From assembly GCA_019916065.1 (NCBI GenBank), contig CM034241.1, positions 22,335,541 to 22,399,540 on the forward strand: DNA of 64,000 bases. The letters run 5' to 3'. This document shows positions 46,701-58,824 of this stretch, piece by piece; within the stretch, counting starts at the first letter, position 1; every line of letters starts with the position of its first letter. The notes under the pieces were generated by a model. It had not been told where the DNA came from, searched no databases, and worked only from the letters and a program-made list of their open reading frames with translations. Both the position numbers and the translations under genes were made by a program. The stretch is from Vitellaria paradoxa. Lineage: Eukaryota; Streptophyta; Magnoliopsida; Ericales; Sapotaceae.

Positions 46701-49700
46701 ATTTTTTAACTTTTTAAATATATAATTTTTTCAAATCCAATGTCTAGGCAAGAAAAATACTACACAAACAGGATTTTTGATTTTGAAAAACAAAACCTGG
46801 TTTCAAAACAATTAAAAAAACAGGCCCTCATTTCTAGTAGATTAGTTACCCTTACATCTGCTCTATATCCTCAATGATTGCAATGCTGGTAAGGTCCCAC
46901 GACGTTGGATGTAGATGAAAATTACATACCTTTCCAGCACCCGAGCAGTTTAAACACCTTTGAGTGGTGGGTGCATGAAATGGGCAATCAGAAGGGACCG
47001 ATACTGAAATGGGTTCGATTTTCAAGCAAACACCACTTGCTGAACAGCGGGCACAGGCCAAGTATCCTGTCCAAGGAATCATACAAACAGATGAAATCTA
47101 GTGTGCTTGCTAGCTTACCAGGAAAAGGATTCCCTATCATATGAAAAATTCTTACATAATTACTAAGAACTATAACTTGGGCCTCTTAAAGGATGGGTCA
47201 CGATTTAAATCTTATCTGCTTAATGATATCTGATGTGGTGCAAGCCATTCATCCAGTAATCAGATTTCTTGTAGCTGGTTAAATGAATTTGGTAACACAA
47301 AGTGCCAATCCAAGAATGAATAGCAACATCAAATTCTTAAAACAACCCCAGAGTCTTCTATAATCAGATAAAATTAGAAATCCTACAATGAGGGAATTTG
47401 AAATTTGGGTTTTAGTAATAATTATTGCAATACATTTGACTATCAGACAAAATCACATCAGTATATCTTGATTGTACAAGAATCTAAGGTATCTAACCCC
47501 GATCCATTCAAATTAGAGATGAGTGTTTCATGAAGCTCCAGAGGTGTTTTTAATAGATTCTACAGATGGAAAATGGGTATTTTCCATAGGCAAGAAAAGG
47601 TGCACATGAATCAAAACAACTTGACACTTACCAGTTCCATGGCAATATCTGCACCTTTTCTTCTCTTGTTGCTCAACATTGTTTGCTTCAAGTATCATCA
47701 CAGCTGAAATTACACCCACCGCTCCACCTGAAAAAGATGCCACAATAGGGTCGACCTGACTAAATTGAGAAGATAAACAAGCGTAATTAGTAAAATAATA
47801 TCATAAGCTATAACATAAAAACAAAACAGAAATAATTTAGTTATATTGGGGCAAAATGTGAAATATTCTGAGTACAAGCTGTTTAAATTCTTAATGGAAG
47901 GACCTGAACAAATCTAGCAAGTACCTTAACTGCATAGGCAAATGCATGTTGCGTATGAAATCTTCATATGAGGTGCCTCCTAGGCCTAATTTCAGCTCCA
48001 GCTGCCGCATGAAACAGTAATAATTTAACCAAGGTTTCAACTTACATTCAACTTACAATGCACTAGGTACAGGGTTAAAAGGGGCTAAATGTTACCCCTG
48101 CGAAATTTCACCACTTTTAATTATGGTAGGTATACTTCATAAATATTTAAATGGGTTAACATTTTGCTCTTGAGCAGTTAAACGTTCACTTTCCAGGACG
48201 TAAGGTACAGGGCGAAAAGTTGTACAAGCAAAAGGTTAAGAATTCCCCCCTGTAATGTCTACTCAATTTTTAACCCCATATGGAACACACCTTTAAAGGA
48301 AATGACAAAAAAAACAGAAATAAAAATCAGCAGGGCTGTCAACTTTTATATACTCAATATAAAAATTACATTTTTGTAACAGCTAGCAGCTCAACAAAAT
48401 ATATCTACAATGGCTAGCAATACTTTTTGGTCCTTCTTGGTTTTTTTTTTTTTTTTTTTGCCTCAGCAAGTCAACATTTTCTTTTCTCTATGTTTCAACA
48501 TTGCTTCTTTCCCAATATAAACTTTTTGAGGCTTTGAGCTATCCATACTATTTAATTGATAGTCCTAGTAACAGCATTATAACATGGTTGTGCCACTCTT
48601 CAAATGCTCAACCTCTTCTCATGCATCAGATTTTTTATATTTTATGACCACCCTTTATGAAGTAACATTTCCACCATCATTTTGGCTATCCACAACCACT
48701 TATAAATTAGTCATGCAAATTCCAAATTGAAAGATTTACATATTTATCCAAAATAAACTAAATAGAGGAAGTTACAACCACTATCAGTACTTTTGCCATG
48801 AAATTAGTTGTTGCATGTATGTAAATCTAGAGATGTTCCTTAAACTCAATTCAACAATGCCTTAATTCCAAACAAGTTTTGGTCGGCTTCATGAATCCTC
48901 TTCCTTTATTCATTTTTTGTCATAGGTCCACTTGTCCCTAAAATATTCTTAACAAAGTCCAAATAATTGGCTAGAAAGAAAAGAGTCCATCTTTTTAACT
49001 GTAATTTGCATGAGAATAATAATGGCATGGGTTCGACGAATCTTACCCCATCCCTGCATTTATATTGATGTTCTTCCCATGTAAAAGACATAAATAAACA
49101 ATAAATACATGATCTCATAATGTCAAGTAAAAGAAAGCTTGCCACAGTCACTCTAAGCCCAAATGCTATAACCTATATAGATAGGACCCAAGCAAACTAT
49201 CTATAAAAGGCACTATTGCTATCCCTTTCCTTACTCCACCCTCCCACACAGCTGCCACCATTTTTTGCAGAACCCAGACACCTACAACACAAGGAACATA
49301 TATGAAGAAACTAGTTACATTCTCTCCTCTAGGACCGCCACCACTTCAATAGAAAGTCTTGAGCTCTTTGTCAAAGCAGTAAATGACCCTAAAACAAATT
49401 ATTGTACTGAAAGAATACTAGAGATGCTTCAAAATTTAGGGGAAAAAAAATGGGTTGATGGAATATAAAACTTGCTAATGGTCAACAAGGCCAAATGGTG
49501 AAAATAAAAATGAAAAGTATCACTTTTGAGCTTCATGAGCTTACCATCGGTGCAAGAAGGCCCCCAAAGACAATAACTCCAGATATGAAAGAAAAGCTTG
49601 TCAGGTAGAGCTGCTTCAATGTCTTCGGCGTCTATTTCAAAAGAGGATCCATGAGGTTAGCTCAATAATCATCTCCAGAATGCAAAAGCTTTACCATACC

Positions 49701-52090
49701 AAACAACAACCAACCAGCATTGACACACGCTCACATCTTCTAAAAAGCACATAGTTTTGGTGTTAAAAAGCACAAAATTAAGAAAGGTAATTCCACCAAG
49801 ATATTTGAGCATCTACCAATTCTGGAGATAATCCTCAATGAAATGTGATGCTCAAATTTGAAAATCATCTTCTCTTTTTTTTTTTTTTTTGGGGGGGGGG
49901 GGGCAGAAACATACTCCCATAAAGCTACAATATATCACAAGTTCCACAACGCATGGAACTTGTTCAGTTAGTACTGTCATCATAACTTCACATTAATACA
50001 TGACACGGGTGCTTTGTGGGGTTGGCCAAATGTTCATATAGTTTGCCAAAGGAAAATCCTAAACTTGTTTACAAGAATGTTTTGAGAATCACCACATGAG
50101 GGAGAAATGGAATTGATGATGGGATGTCGGGCATCTCATTTTCCTCCTCACCATTCTCATCAACAACTTTAGCACTCTTTATCCGTTGTTGTATGCGTAA
50201 CCTTCGAACCTAGAAAATTAGAAAATATAAAAAATTCAACAAAGCTAAATGTATAATATGAGGTGTCTTCCAAATAGCCAAATCTTTCGCAGAAATGGCT
50301 TCATTCAGTGAAAAATTTTCAGTCAACTTTATTAAATTCACCTCTTCCATGAGGAGAAAGATCTTATTGCGTCTACTCCTTATATTGTCTTGGATTTCCT
50401 GCAGCTGCATTTGAACAAAATCCTGAACAGTCTCCGGACCTTCTATAATGCAAAAGTTGCTGCAAAAACAATGTAAACATTACCCTGAACTTTTGATAAC
50501 TACAGTTCTTGTTCTAAAAAGATTCACCAATATAAACTCCATAAAAAGTTACAAGGAATACATAATAAAATTAGCCACTCAAATACAAAACCTACAAGAT
50601 CTAATAAATCGATGTTCAAACAATTGAGTTGTGCATTTCCAACATGTATTAATATGTAACTGGGTAAGGTCCTTCTATTGAATGAGTTATCTTGTATATG
50701 ATTATTTTTGAACGATTACAATTTATACACAAGGTGCTCCGTTGGTTTTTATACAAAAGTTATCAATTCAATGTCAATTAGAGAAATTCAATGAATCTTT
50801 CTTAAGCTAGGCACATTAATGCAGATATCCACGTCAAAACAAAGGAAAAATTTAATCAAATTCACGTCTTCAGACAGTACCATCTATTGGGTTGTCCCTC
50901 CTATGTTGGAGGAAATTAGCCCAAAGTTATGGGCTTAATTGTTCTTGAACTTGCCCAATTAGGTGAAATAACTTAGCCCAACTTAAGGCCCTTTAGGGAG
51001 CCAAAGGAGGTTAAGAAATCAGATTTTTCGTTGACAAATGAGATAGAGAGCAGCAGCAGACATGGGAGAAAAAACAATGTGAAGGGCAGAATGTTTTACC
51101 CTGCACAACAATCTTCAAAAAGCGATTGAGAGATGATCCACTGTTGGATTGACCACAAATTTTGACAGTGGCTTCCAGACTCATAGATCTTTAATAAGAA
51201 GGGTGGAGAAGGTGTTTGGAGCATTCTAACACTGCCAGATTTGAGAAGAACGGGACTGCTGTATTTGTGAGATTGTTCATAAACTTCCTCTTAATCTTAT
51301 TTACCAAGAATTTTGTTCTTGAGATTTAATGTTTATTGTAATAACCAATATTCTTTGATAGTGGATGATTTGGGTAGACTTAGGTTCCATGATTCTTAAT
51401 GGAGAGGTTTTCACATATATTAGGTGTTGTTGCCTCTTTCTTTGCCTTTATTTTGGTACTTTCTAATTTTTTTGGATAGCTTGGTATTACATTATTGTGT
51501 CTCCATATATTTGTGGATTTGCTCTATTTGTTTCCTTGTAGGTTTACACAAGGTGGGTACAAAAGTTGTTTCCGTTGTGGTTTAATTGTGTTGTTTGTTA
51601 CACCTCCCAACCCCATCACCATCAACCTCAACAATTAGGAAGAAATACCAGTTTCCACAATCAAAAGGCCACACACAGTTTCAATTTGAAACTAACTCAG
51701 AAGTCATTTATCTACCAATTAAACAAAGCCAAACTTTATTAACTCATAAACGTGCAAGCATCAACAGCTTTAAGAAATAAAACAATAAGCTTTGTTTTTC
51801 CAGAAAGAATGAAAGGAAAAAGAAGATTAAAGTAAAACTGAGATCTTAAAAAGAGAGAGCTGCACCCACTTCATTGAGCTCAATTTTAAACATTTCGATT
51901 CCCTTTTGCCCTTCAATTGTCCCAGCAACCAAACATGGTCGACTGATTTTACAACCATTTACAACAAAGGAATCTAGTAGTTTATAGTACAAAACCTTGG
52001 GATGCCATCGCCAGCAGGGACTGGACCAGAAGAAGAGTCTTTTGCAGAAGAACAAACGATAGGTGGAGCCCGCAAAGAAGCTCTGAACAT
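43733..52090 (-). CDS. OR-like: ORANGE / ORANGE-LIKE plastid DnaJ-type zinc protein, 8 coding exons
   Basis: Coding exons, 5' to 3': 52090-51996, 50459-50342, 50209-50093, 49631-49545, 48001-47925, 47759-47632, 47066-46930, 43810-43733; total 837 bp, 278 codons. All introns are GT..AG and phases agree. ORANGE proteins are plastid membrane holdases that stabilise phytoene synthase and promote carotenoid build-up. Seen here: a Ser/Arg-rich N-terminus, the family signature NFCIIEGPETVQDF (33-46) and MQLQEIQDNIRSRR. Membrane segments fall at about 118-138 and 169-188. Four CxxCxxxG motifs follow at 201-208, 212-219, 245-252 and 256-263. It ends SEHDPRKDPYY. PHVTPKTLKQLYLTSFSFIS makes me lean to ORANGE-LIKE over ORANGE. 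The start is uncertain: an in-frame TGA lies at 52210-52208, and ATG 52090 gives a short transit peptide. All membrane and zinc residues look intact. Confidence 0.93.
44140..45080 (-). pseudogene. L1-type LINE 3' end in intron 7 of the ORANGE-like gene
   Basis: Minus-strand reading contains RVAFLVWCMLHKKTLMIDNL followed by VKRRK (about 44695-44615), the post-RT zinc-region block of plant L1 elements. Several stops follow. Orientation is the same as the host gene. The opposite-strand piece at 45040-45905 belongs to another L1 copy. Confidence 0.7.
45040..45905 (+). pseudogene. L1-type LINE endonuclease end and RT start, plus strand
   Basis: The piece near 45255-45370 reads like the end of an L1 endonuclease (WAPSPFMFENMWLL). 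The piece at about 45690-45905 reads EELGHLEIEEVLARLDMK and then RIMWLKESDMNTKFFKKIAN, SHRRANQIGKIFVN, the conserved block before RT. Between them, from about 45425, lies sequence resembling the TIR element at 23240 (TGTTTGACAAATCTTCGAG and a CACCACC-rich run). The frame at 45492-45800 mixes the two and is not a gene. Confidence 0.68.
45941..46158 (-). mobile_element. 5'-truncated RTE-type LINE fragment with 19-bp target duplication
   Basis: A perfect direct repeat GGTTATCAAATTTATCTAA flanks it (45941-45959 and 46140-46158). The insert is only about 180 bp and matches the 3' end of the RTE LINE at 61396-61935 (shared CCCACTAGGTGGGGT, GGCTATATG, ATGTCCTCCGATAAATCTAG). It inserted in the same orientation as the host gene. 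Confidence 0.88.
46160..46835. other. Extremely AT-rich stretch in intron 7
   Basis: Degenerate runs of TTATCTAATTAAT and TAATAC words without coding content. The right edge (about 46760-46830) is less AT-rich. Confidence 0.6.
50902..51602 (+). mobile_element. Solo Ty1-copia-like LTR in intron 1 of the ORANGE-like gene
   Basis: 701 bp with perfect flanking CCTCC (50897-50901 and 51603-51607). It starts TATGTTGGAGG (the usual TG mutated to TA) and ends TTTGTTACA. It is antisense to the gene. TGTTGG starts and LTRs of this size suit Ty1-copia; no internal region remains. Confidence 0.72.
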
Positions 52091-52100
52091 GGAAAGACGT

Positions 52101-52211
52101 CTAGTGCTTCCTTGACCATGAGAGGACGTTGTGAGGAAAATGAGGCTCCTGGAGGGGTGGAGCCTTGAAGTTGAGATAGAGGGAAAATAAGAGCGGAGGA
52201 AAAGAACTCAT
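52101..52211 (-). CDS. Upstream ORF or displaced start of the ORANGE-like gene
   Basis: ATG 52211-52209 opens 36 codons (starts MSSFPPLLFSLYLNFKAPPL) and stops at TAG 52103-52101, 10 bases before the annotated ATG. The alternative frame across the same stretch is open and Ser/Arg-rich and joins the ORANGE-like exon 1 frame. So this is either a true uORF or the real N-terminus displaced by a one-base indel. Confidence 0.5.
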   Translation of the reverse strand: MSSFPPLLFSLYLNFKAPPLQEPHFPHNVLSWSRKH

Positions 52212-52599
52212 TGCTCTCTGCCCCTTCCCTGTTACTGATCCGAAATGTAGAGAGATAGTATGATTTAGAGCGAAAGGAGTAAACAGCCCGACCAGATTCG
52301 CGCTGCGCAGCAGATTTGTGCCAATATGGTATAGCACACCTACTTTCACCGCGTCAAAATCCCGCACAATTTACTGCTCTAGTAAAGACCGCTGATTTTC
52401 AACCAAAAAAAAAAACGTCTCACGGTTATGATTGTTTTGATCAAATACACTATCAGTGGCTTTTCTTTAGTTTTTTTTTTTTTTCTATACAAGTACACTA
52501 GCAGTGACTTGTACAAGAAAAAAAAAAAAAAAAGCAGCAGGGGTAAAATAAATCAACATAGTAACCAATTCAGGTTGATTCACCAACTTTAACCTCTGT

Positions 52600-53288
52600 G
52601 GGTACGCAGTAAATATTCATTAACTAAAAATTAAAAAAAAATTAAATATTTATCACAAATTATGAATAATGACATTTACTTAAATAGTTGGTAATTAATG
52701 AGTATTTTGAAAAGAAAAGCAAAATTAATAAGAAGTTAAATGGTATTAAAAAAATAGAAAGATAGAATCATTAAAATAATTTAAAGAACTTAAAAAATTA
52801 TTTACACAATCGTTTTATTTTTCGGATGATTATTTGTGGTTAAAAGTTCTAATAGAAAGAATTAACAAGTTTCACTAAGTAATTAATTTTTTAAATTTTA
52901 AGTTTTAGTACTATTGTTAGTTTTTTCTTTATATAATAATATATATGTCTTATAGTGTTCTGATTTATAATTAGTGTATATTCATATTAATTCCTTACTA
53001 TATTTAAATATTTAAAATTTAATAATATTTTAAATAATTAATATGTTTTAAAATCAAATCAAGTCAATAAATTATTAATTAATAAATTTGTATGGTGTTT
53101 CGTATTTATTTTCACTAACTTTGTATTCATGCTAATGACATCGATGGTACGTTCAAGTTATATTCTTTTAACATATCTAATACAACTACTCATTTGTCCT
53201 GTTTAAAAATTTTACACTAATAAAAAGTCACTTTAATATATAACGTGCATTAAATATTCTTTTATATGTTTAAACGTATAACTTATTT
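52600..53288. other. AT-rich intergenic DNA
   Basis: No gene or repeat structure recognised. Confidence 0.5.
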
Positions 53289-53293
53289 ATAAT

Positions 53294-56179
53294 TGTCAAG
53301 TTTTGAGTCCCGTAACTCGAAGACGCGAACTTTAATCTCAAATAACCAATACATGTAATTGCATACATAATCACAACTAATCACCACCTTTGATCAAAAC
53401 CATGCAAATCACAACCTAAGCATATAATATAATTTTACTAAATAAATAATACAAAATCAAGCCACAGTTATCACTGGGCAACGATACTCCATAATATAAA
53501 TACAACCCCATCGAAATACGGTAATTAATAAAACTTGCCACTCTATTTGAGGGCACAAAAGAATAAAATAAATCTCAAAACGGAGGTATCAAATTTCATA
53601 ACTGTAAATACAATGGATGAAATAGAAGGACAAACTAAGTCCCTCGGTCAAACGCCTCCTTAGGTAGGCCTATCTTGGAACATACAATTATGATTGTAGG
53701 GGTGTGAGCAGTAGCCACATGTGCTCATATACTATGCAACACAATATCATCACCCTAGCATATCAAATAACGGAAATAAAATCAATTAACAAAGTCAACC
53801 AAGCGTTCGATAAAATCCTCTTATTTACATTATCACTACTGGTTCCCTTATTTTCTTACTATGTCTTACGTTCATCAATCATCTCATGTGTATATCCATT
53901 ATAATATTATAACATCGTCAATCACATCAGCATTGTCAATAAAGAATAAGTATACCAATCCCAACAATCAACATTAAGACTCAGCCCTAATTGACACATT
54001 CTAACACGTCAATACCCGACACTTAGATTTAACTCCAACTCACTCACACACCAACACATAGGATAGGTACTCTACGTTACGAAAACAGTCCAAATATCCT
54101 CCTTCAGGAGTCTATGCTGCAAAGGCAATCCAAATACCTATTCAGGGTCTACACTGCCAATGCAGTCCAATTACGCTGTTCAAGGGTCTATGCCATGAAG
54201 GCAATCCAAATTATACTTTGTGGGTTAGTAGCCCACTGGAAATGATAACCAAATTTGCGCAAATTAGGGAACTTTTAACTCCCGGATATATAACCCTTAT
54301 TTAATAGTACTTCCCTGCCCCATCATCGACTTAACACACTCACACTACACTTGCACCACACAACCCAACATCACAGTGAACAACACACTAACACAACGTC
54401 ACAATCATATTCACTATTAATAGGACATTGTAGTCCTTTGTAGGACATCTTTGTCCAAACCATGTCATGTTTTTTAATCTCATTACTTTTATATCATCCC
54501 ACCAAGTGTTTAACACCAATGCATTCGTCATTAATCACAATTCATAGTTAAATATATTTACTTAATATTAAGTCCTTATACATCCATTTATGCGAAATCT
54601 TTCCTTAGAAAATTATTAAAATTAATGTCACTATTTTTTGAGAAATCCTTATTTCCAAGATCATTTTCAAAAAATTCTATTTTGAAAACCTTATTCAAAG
54701 TCATTTTAGAGTATCATTCACAATCATTTTGTTACAGACATCCTAATAGATTATGTATCCTATTGAAATCAAACATATTTCTTTTAAAACTTTGAGGCCT
54801 CAAATCCTTTTAAAGGAAACTTTTTTTTTTTAATCTTATCAAATTCTTTTTTTGAAAATCTCATTTCCAAAACTATTTTCAATTCATTTCTTCAAAATCA
54901 ATTTAGAATACTAAACACCATCCCTTTGTTGGAAACGTTTTAGGTAACCAAGAATCTATCTTCTAAAACCTCTTTTAAATTATTGACACTTGAAAATAAT
55001 TATAGAAATTAATATTTACACCTCAAGGAAAACTCAATTTTCATTTTTGGTTGAAAACATTAAAAGAATTTAAGGGAAAGACCATCTAGGCACACGGGGA
55101 ACCAAAAGGGTGCGCACAGACCAAACCTGAGTACTCATAGCTTGGGTGCGTGGGATTGTCTGGGCGCATAGGATTTGATTTGAGGACACTGATCCCCTGC
55201 AGAATTAATTTCAGTCTCTGTTTTATGTTTTCCAACTTCCCAAGTTCGTTTTTCATCGTTTTATGCCAAAACCATACTTGTTTATATTCGTTTTTAGTCC
55301 TTGCCATCATGTAAACATAACCATATCATCAATCTATCTATTTATCAAACTAAACGCATGAATTTGTTCTATAATCTTCATCTTCTACCTCGGTTCATAT
55401 TTATGTAAACATATACATATAACAGCTTGCATCTTCATCATTTTTAAGTAATAATTAAGCAACATAACAATACAGTTCATGGAAATAGACACAAACCAAA
55501 ACAATCAAAAACTAAGTGCAGAAGCAAGCATCCCTTATCTCAATCACCCATAAAGTGAAAAATCGTACGGCAAAAGGTTTGGGAACTCACTGGAAACCCA
55601 CAGTAGTTGGTTAAAACCCTTTAACACTGAATGAATCTTTCCAATACATTCAACTTAATCTCAATTGAACTTCTAAAAAGAAGTTTAAAATCAACTTGGT
55701 GAATTCTCTCGTGAATCAAAGCTCTGTTTCTCTCTCTTCCCTCTCTCGGTTCTTTAACTGAACCCACACAAACATACAATATACATAGATATAAACTATA
55801 ATACTTAGCAATGAAGAAAGATAAAACAAAGATCGAAATCTCACTCACAAGCTATATAGCAGGGTGGATCAACTAATTGAAAAAAGGGATTTGGTTGAAG
55901 ACCAGGAAAACAGACAACCCAATCTGACACCTAACAGACAAACCCAGGCACATAGGGTATAATATGTGTGCACACAGCCACATGGGTGCATGGACTATTT
56001 TAATTTAGCCAATTTTAAATGTTTTACTTATTTTGGACCAAATCTGGCTAGAGGACAATAAAATTATAGATTTTGATCTTGAAAATGACCTCAACCAGGT
56101 CAAACCCTGTTGCCACGACATTAGACAGGAAATTCCTTTCCGAAAAGGAATTATAGGCCCCGTAACTCCTTACGGGTCA
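53294..56179 (-). mobile_element. Solo Ty3-gypsy LTR, 2.9 kb
   Basis: 2,886 bp. On the minus strand it starts TGACCCGTAAGGAG and ends CAAAACTTGACA. A perfect 5-bp duplication ATAAT lies at 53289-53293 and 56180-56184. It holds a minisatellite of about 38-41 bp at 54066-54222, GC-rich islands near 55085-55190 and 55930-55995, and no internal region. The frames at 53704-53904, 55086-55310 and 55621-55848 are LTR sequence. Confidence 0.82.
54066..54222. repeat. Minisatellite of about 38-41 bp, four units
   Basis: Units share GTCTAYRCYG...GCAATCCAAAT-type sequence, beginning near 54066, 54107, 54144 and 54183. Confidence 0.75.
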
Positions 56180-56423
56180 ATAATTATGACTGAAAGAATA
56201 TCTACTGTAAAATCTCCAAATCCTCTAATTCCCATAAGTTTTCTTGTTCTAACGTACTATACCACTTCCTAATGCATTTATGAATAAAATGATATTTTAA
56301 AAATACGAGAAATCACAATAATTTGGTCCTATAGAATAACTAGGATATGATTCATAAAGTAATGAGCAAATCCACTAAACCTAAACGAACGTTAAAATAA
56401 AAAAAAATGTGATAGATTGTGTT

Positions 56424-57130
56424 TAGGCATATAAAATGGGTTAATCTGACCCAGATATTAAGTCAATTGTCCTTGCCCTGGAAAAATCAAGTCCTTAACC
56501 CAAACCCATTAACCATATATAGTTTTTAATACTTTTAAAGATTATTTTAAAATAAATTAGAAAAATTAAAATAATATAATAATTCAATTAGTCTTAACTC
56601 TTAAAATAAATTAATGTAATAAATAATTTTGATTTACAAGTAATAACATTTAAAAATAGAAAAAACACTTACAAATAAAATTAGAATCATTTAATGAATA
56701 AATTTTATTTAAAAATAAAGAATTATTTAGATTGCATCAGAAATTAAAAATTAATAATTAATATTTTTACATTAAATAATTCATTAAAAAAATAGAAACG
56801 ATCATTAGACTATAAAGAGTTTGATGGAGAAAGACAAAGCAAGAAATATGGTGAGAATAAAAAAATAAAATAAAGAAAACAATCATTAGATTGTTGGGGA
56901 GGAAAAAGAGGGGGGTGAGTGGGGGCTCACAATGGAAAGGGAGAAAGAAAAAAGAAAAATAAAACAAGACAATAAATAAAAGCTGGAGGGAGGGGCATGT
57001 GGTCGAGGCGAGGGTGGCTCAGGATTGGAGTCAAAGGGTGCAAGGCAAGTAAGGTTAGGCTAGTATGAAAAAGCGGGGCGAAGCAGGTCAAAAATTGAGT
57101 CAGGTTGACCCAATCTGTTTTACATATGTA
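56424..57130. mobile_element. Non-autonomous hAT-type element
   Basis: 707 bp. The left end is TAGGCATATAAAATGGGTTA; the right end read inward is TACATATGTAAAACAG and then GGGTCAACCTGA. The 8-bp duplication is ATTGTGTT (56416-56423) and ACTGTGTT (57131-57138), one mismatch. No transposase. Confidence 0.75.
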
Positions 57131-57138
57131 ACTGTGTT

Positions 57139-58185
57139 CAAAACATACGGGAGCATGAGAACTATAATTAAAAAATGAAATATAATAGAAGGCATTTAAT
57201 TCCAACTGCATTCATGATTAGATACTTCGTAAATATGCAGATTTATTTTCCTTTCTTGGTATTCATTTGACTTAAAGGTTGTTTGGTTGTTGTAAGTTTT
57301 TGAGACAGAGAAATAACAATTATTGTCCTAATCAATGTAAAATGTAAAATGAAAAGGTCAACAATTTACACAATTCAGCTATCACTGCAACTAGATCACT
57401 AAGATCACCTTCCTTGATTAACAACATTTTTCCATTTTAATCAGCACCATATGGGAATGTGCATAGTCCAGCTACGCATGCTTGATTGAACATATAAATG
57501 AATGAAAGGAAACATGATTGGAGATTGCAACATGCAACCACATAGACTAACTAGGTGAAGAGGTCCACTTGGATGATAAGGGTAACCTTCCCATATGAGG
57601 TTTGAGGTCCACTACTGCTTGAGTGGTGAAGGGGAAGATTAAAAAAAATAATTAGGCACAAAATAAGAATGGAGAGCACCATAGTCTAGAAATCAGAATT
57701 ATCAAACAATATCAAGAGAAGATCAAAGCCAAGGGAAGGGAGTTATATGTGCTTAAGGAGTTGCTTGGTTAATTTAAAGAAAGGGCACACCCAAACAATA
57801 AGAGGAGTAGGCAGCCTACTTGAAGTGCTCATATAAGTTGGAGTGATATAAAGCCTCGTTATTGCATAAGGCAATTAAATTGAACCAAGGCTTTGAATTC
57901 TACATTAAAGTCCACATTAAGACAAAATGGTAAAGGTGTTAAGTACCAGTTTGTAACATAATGGGCTTACATAGAGACAAATATCATAAGTTGTTTAGGG
58001 CAAGCTGCACCTAGGCAGAAAATAGAGACTTAAACGATTAGGTGCAATAGCTAAAGGATAAAGAAAACTAACCAAATGGATTGCTAGCCCATCATTTAGC
58101 TAAAGAGGCCCTAGGAGGATATCATCCTCACATTTGATAACAAAAATCAGACCAAAACACTGGATTCACTTGAGGTCATGAAAAA
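57139..58185. other. Unassigned sequence
   Basis: No reading frame with a domain and no clear repeat ends. It may be part of the degraded gypsy element whose gag relic follows. Confidence 0.4.
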
Positions 58186-58430
58186 ATAAACATTGAAGGA
58201 CTAAGGAAGTATGCTTCGCATTACTTTGAAAGCCTACAATAAGGTTGAGAACTGGACTAAGAATCTCATTGTGGCCTTATTGCCTTACCAAAACAAGACA
58301 AAACTCTGGCATTCTCTCTCCAAATGATTGTTCAAGAATATGGCAGATTTGATGGATGTTAGTGAGAAGTATTCAAATGTAGAAGATGAGATAATGGTTG
58401 TTAATTGAGAAGAATGCAATAAAGAGAAGC
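58186..58430 (+). pseudogene. Degraded Tat-like gypsy gag fragment
   Basis: Readable blocks in shifting frames are LRKYASHYFESLQ, LPKQDKTLAFSL and FKNMADLMDVSEKYSNVEDE. The last resembles the MADLM...KY...E block at the end of the capsid region of Tat-lineage gag. Several stops. No LTR could be assigned to it. Confidence 0.45.
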
Positions 58431-58824
58431 CATCATTTAAAGAATTTTAATCATGAGTTTGGAAAACAAGAAAATAATATAAATAAAATAGTCTTTAGAA
58501 AAAATCTATATTTTTTAAGCTACTATACTAGAAGGATAATGTATCACACCATAATCTTGATATAATGCACATAGAAAATATAGATGTGACAATGGTATTT
58601 AAACTTTATTAGATATTCTATGAAAAACAATAATCATTCAAAGGACCATTAATCTACAATATATGGGAATAAGGAAGAATCTTCACGCAATAGTATCTCA
58701 TGATCACCAATAGCCAGCATTTGCCAATGTATGCTTCTAAATGATGCAAAAAAAAGAGGGGGGAAAGATATTTTTTGCGATGTATTTAAGAGAGTAAAAC
58801 TTCTTATTGGTACTACATCAAATA

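Noticed and set aside
46852..47743. Separate small zinc proteins on the minus strand
   Set aside because: These are exons 6 and 7 of the ORANGE-like gene read through their donor sites into introns.
49880..49909. T-run followed by a long G-run in intron 3
   Set aside because: Homopolymers, probably slippage or sequencing-prone; no structure beyond that.
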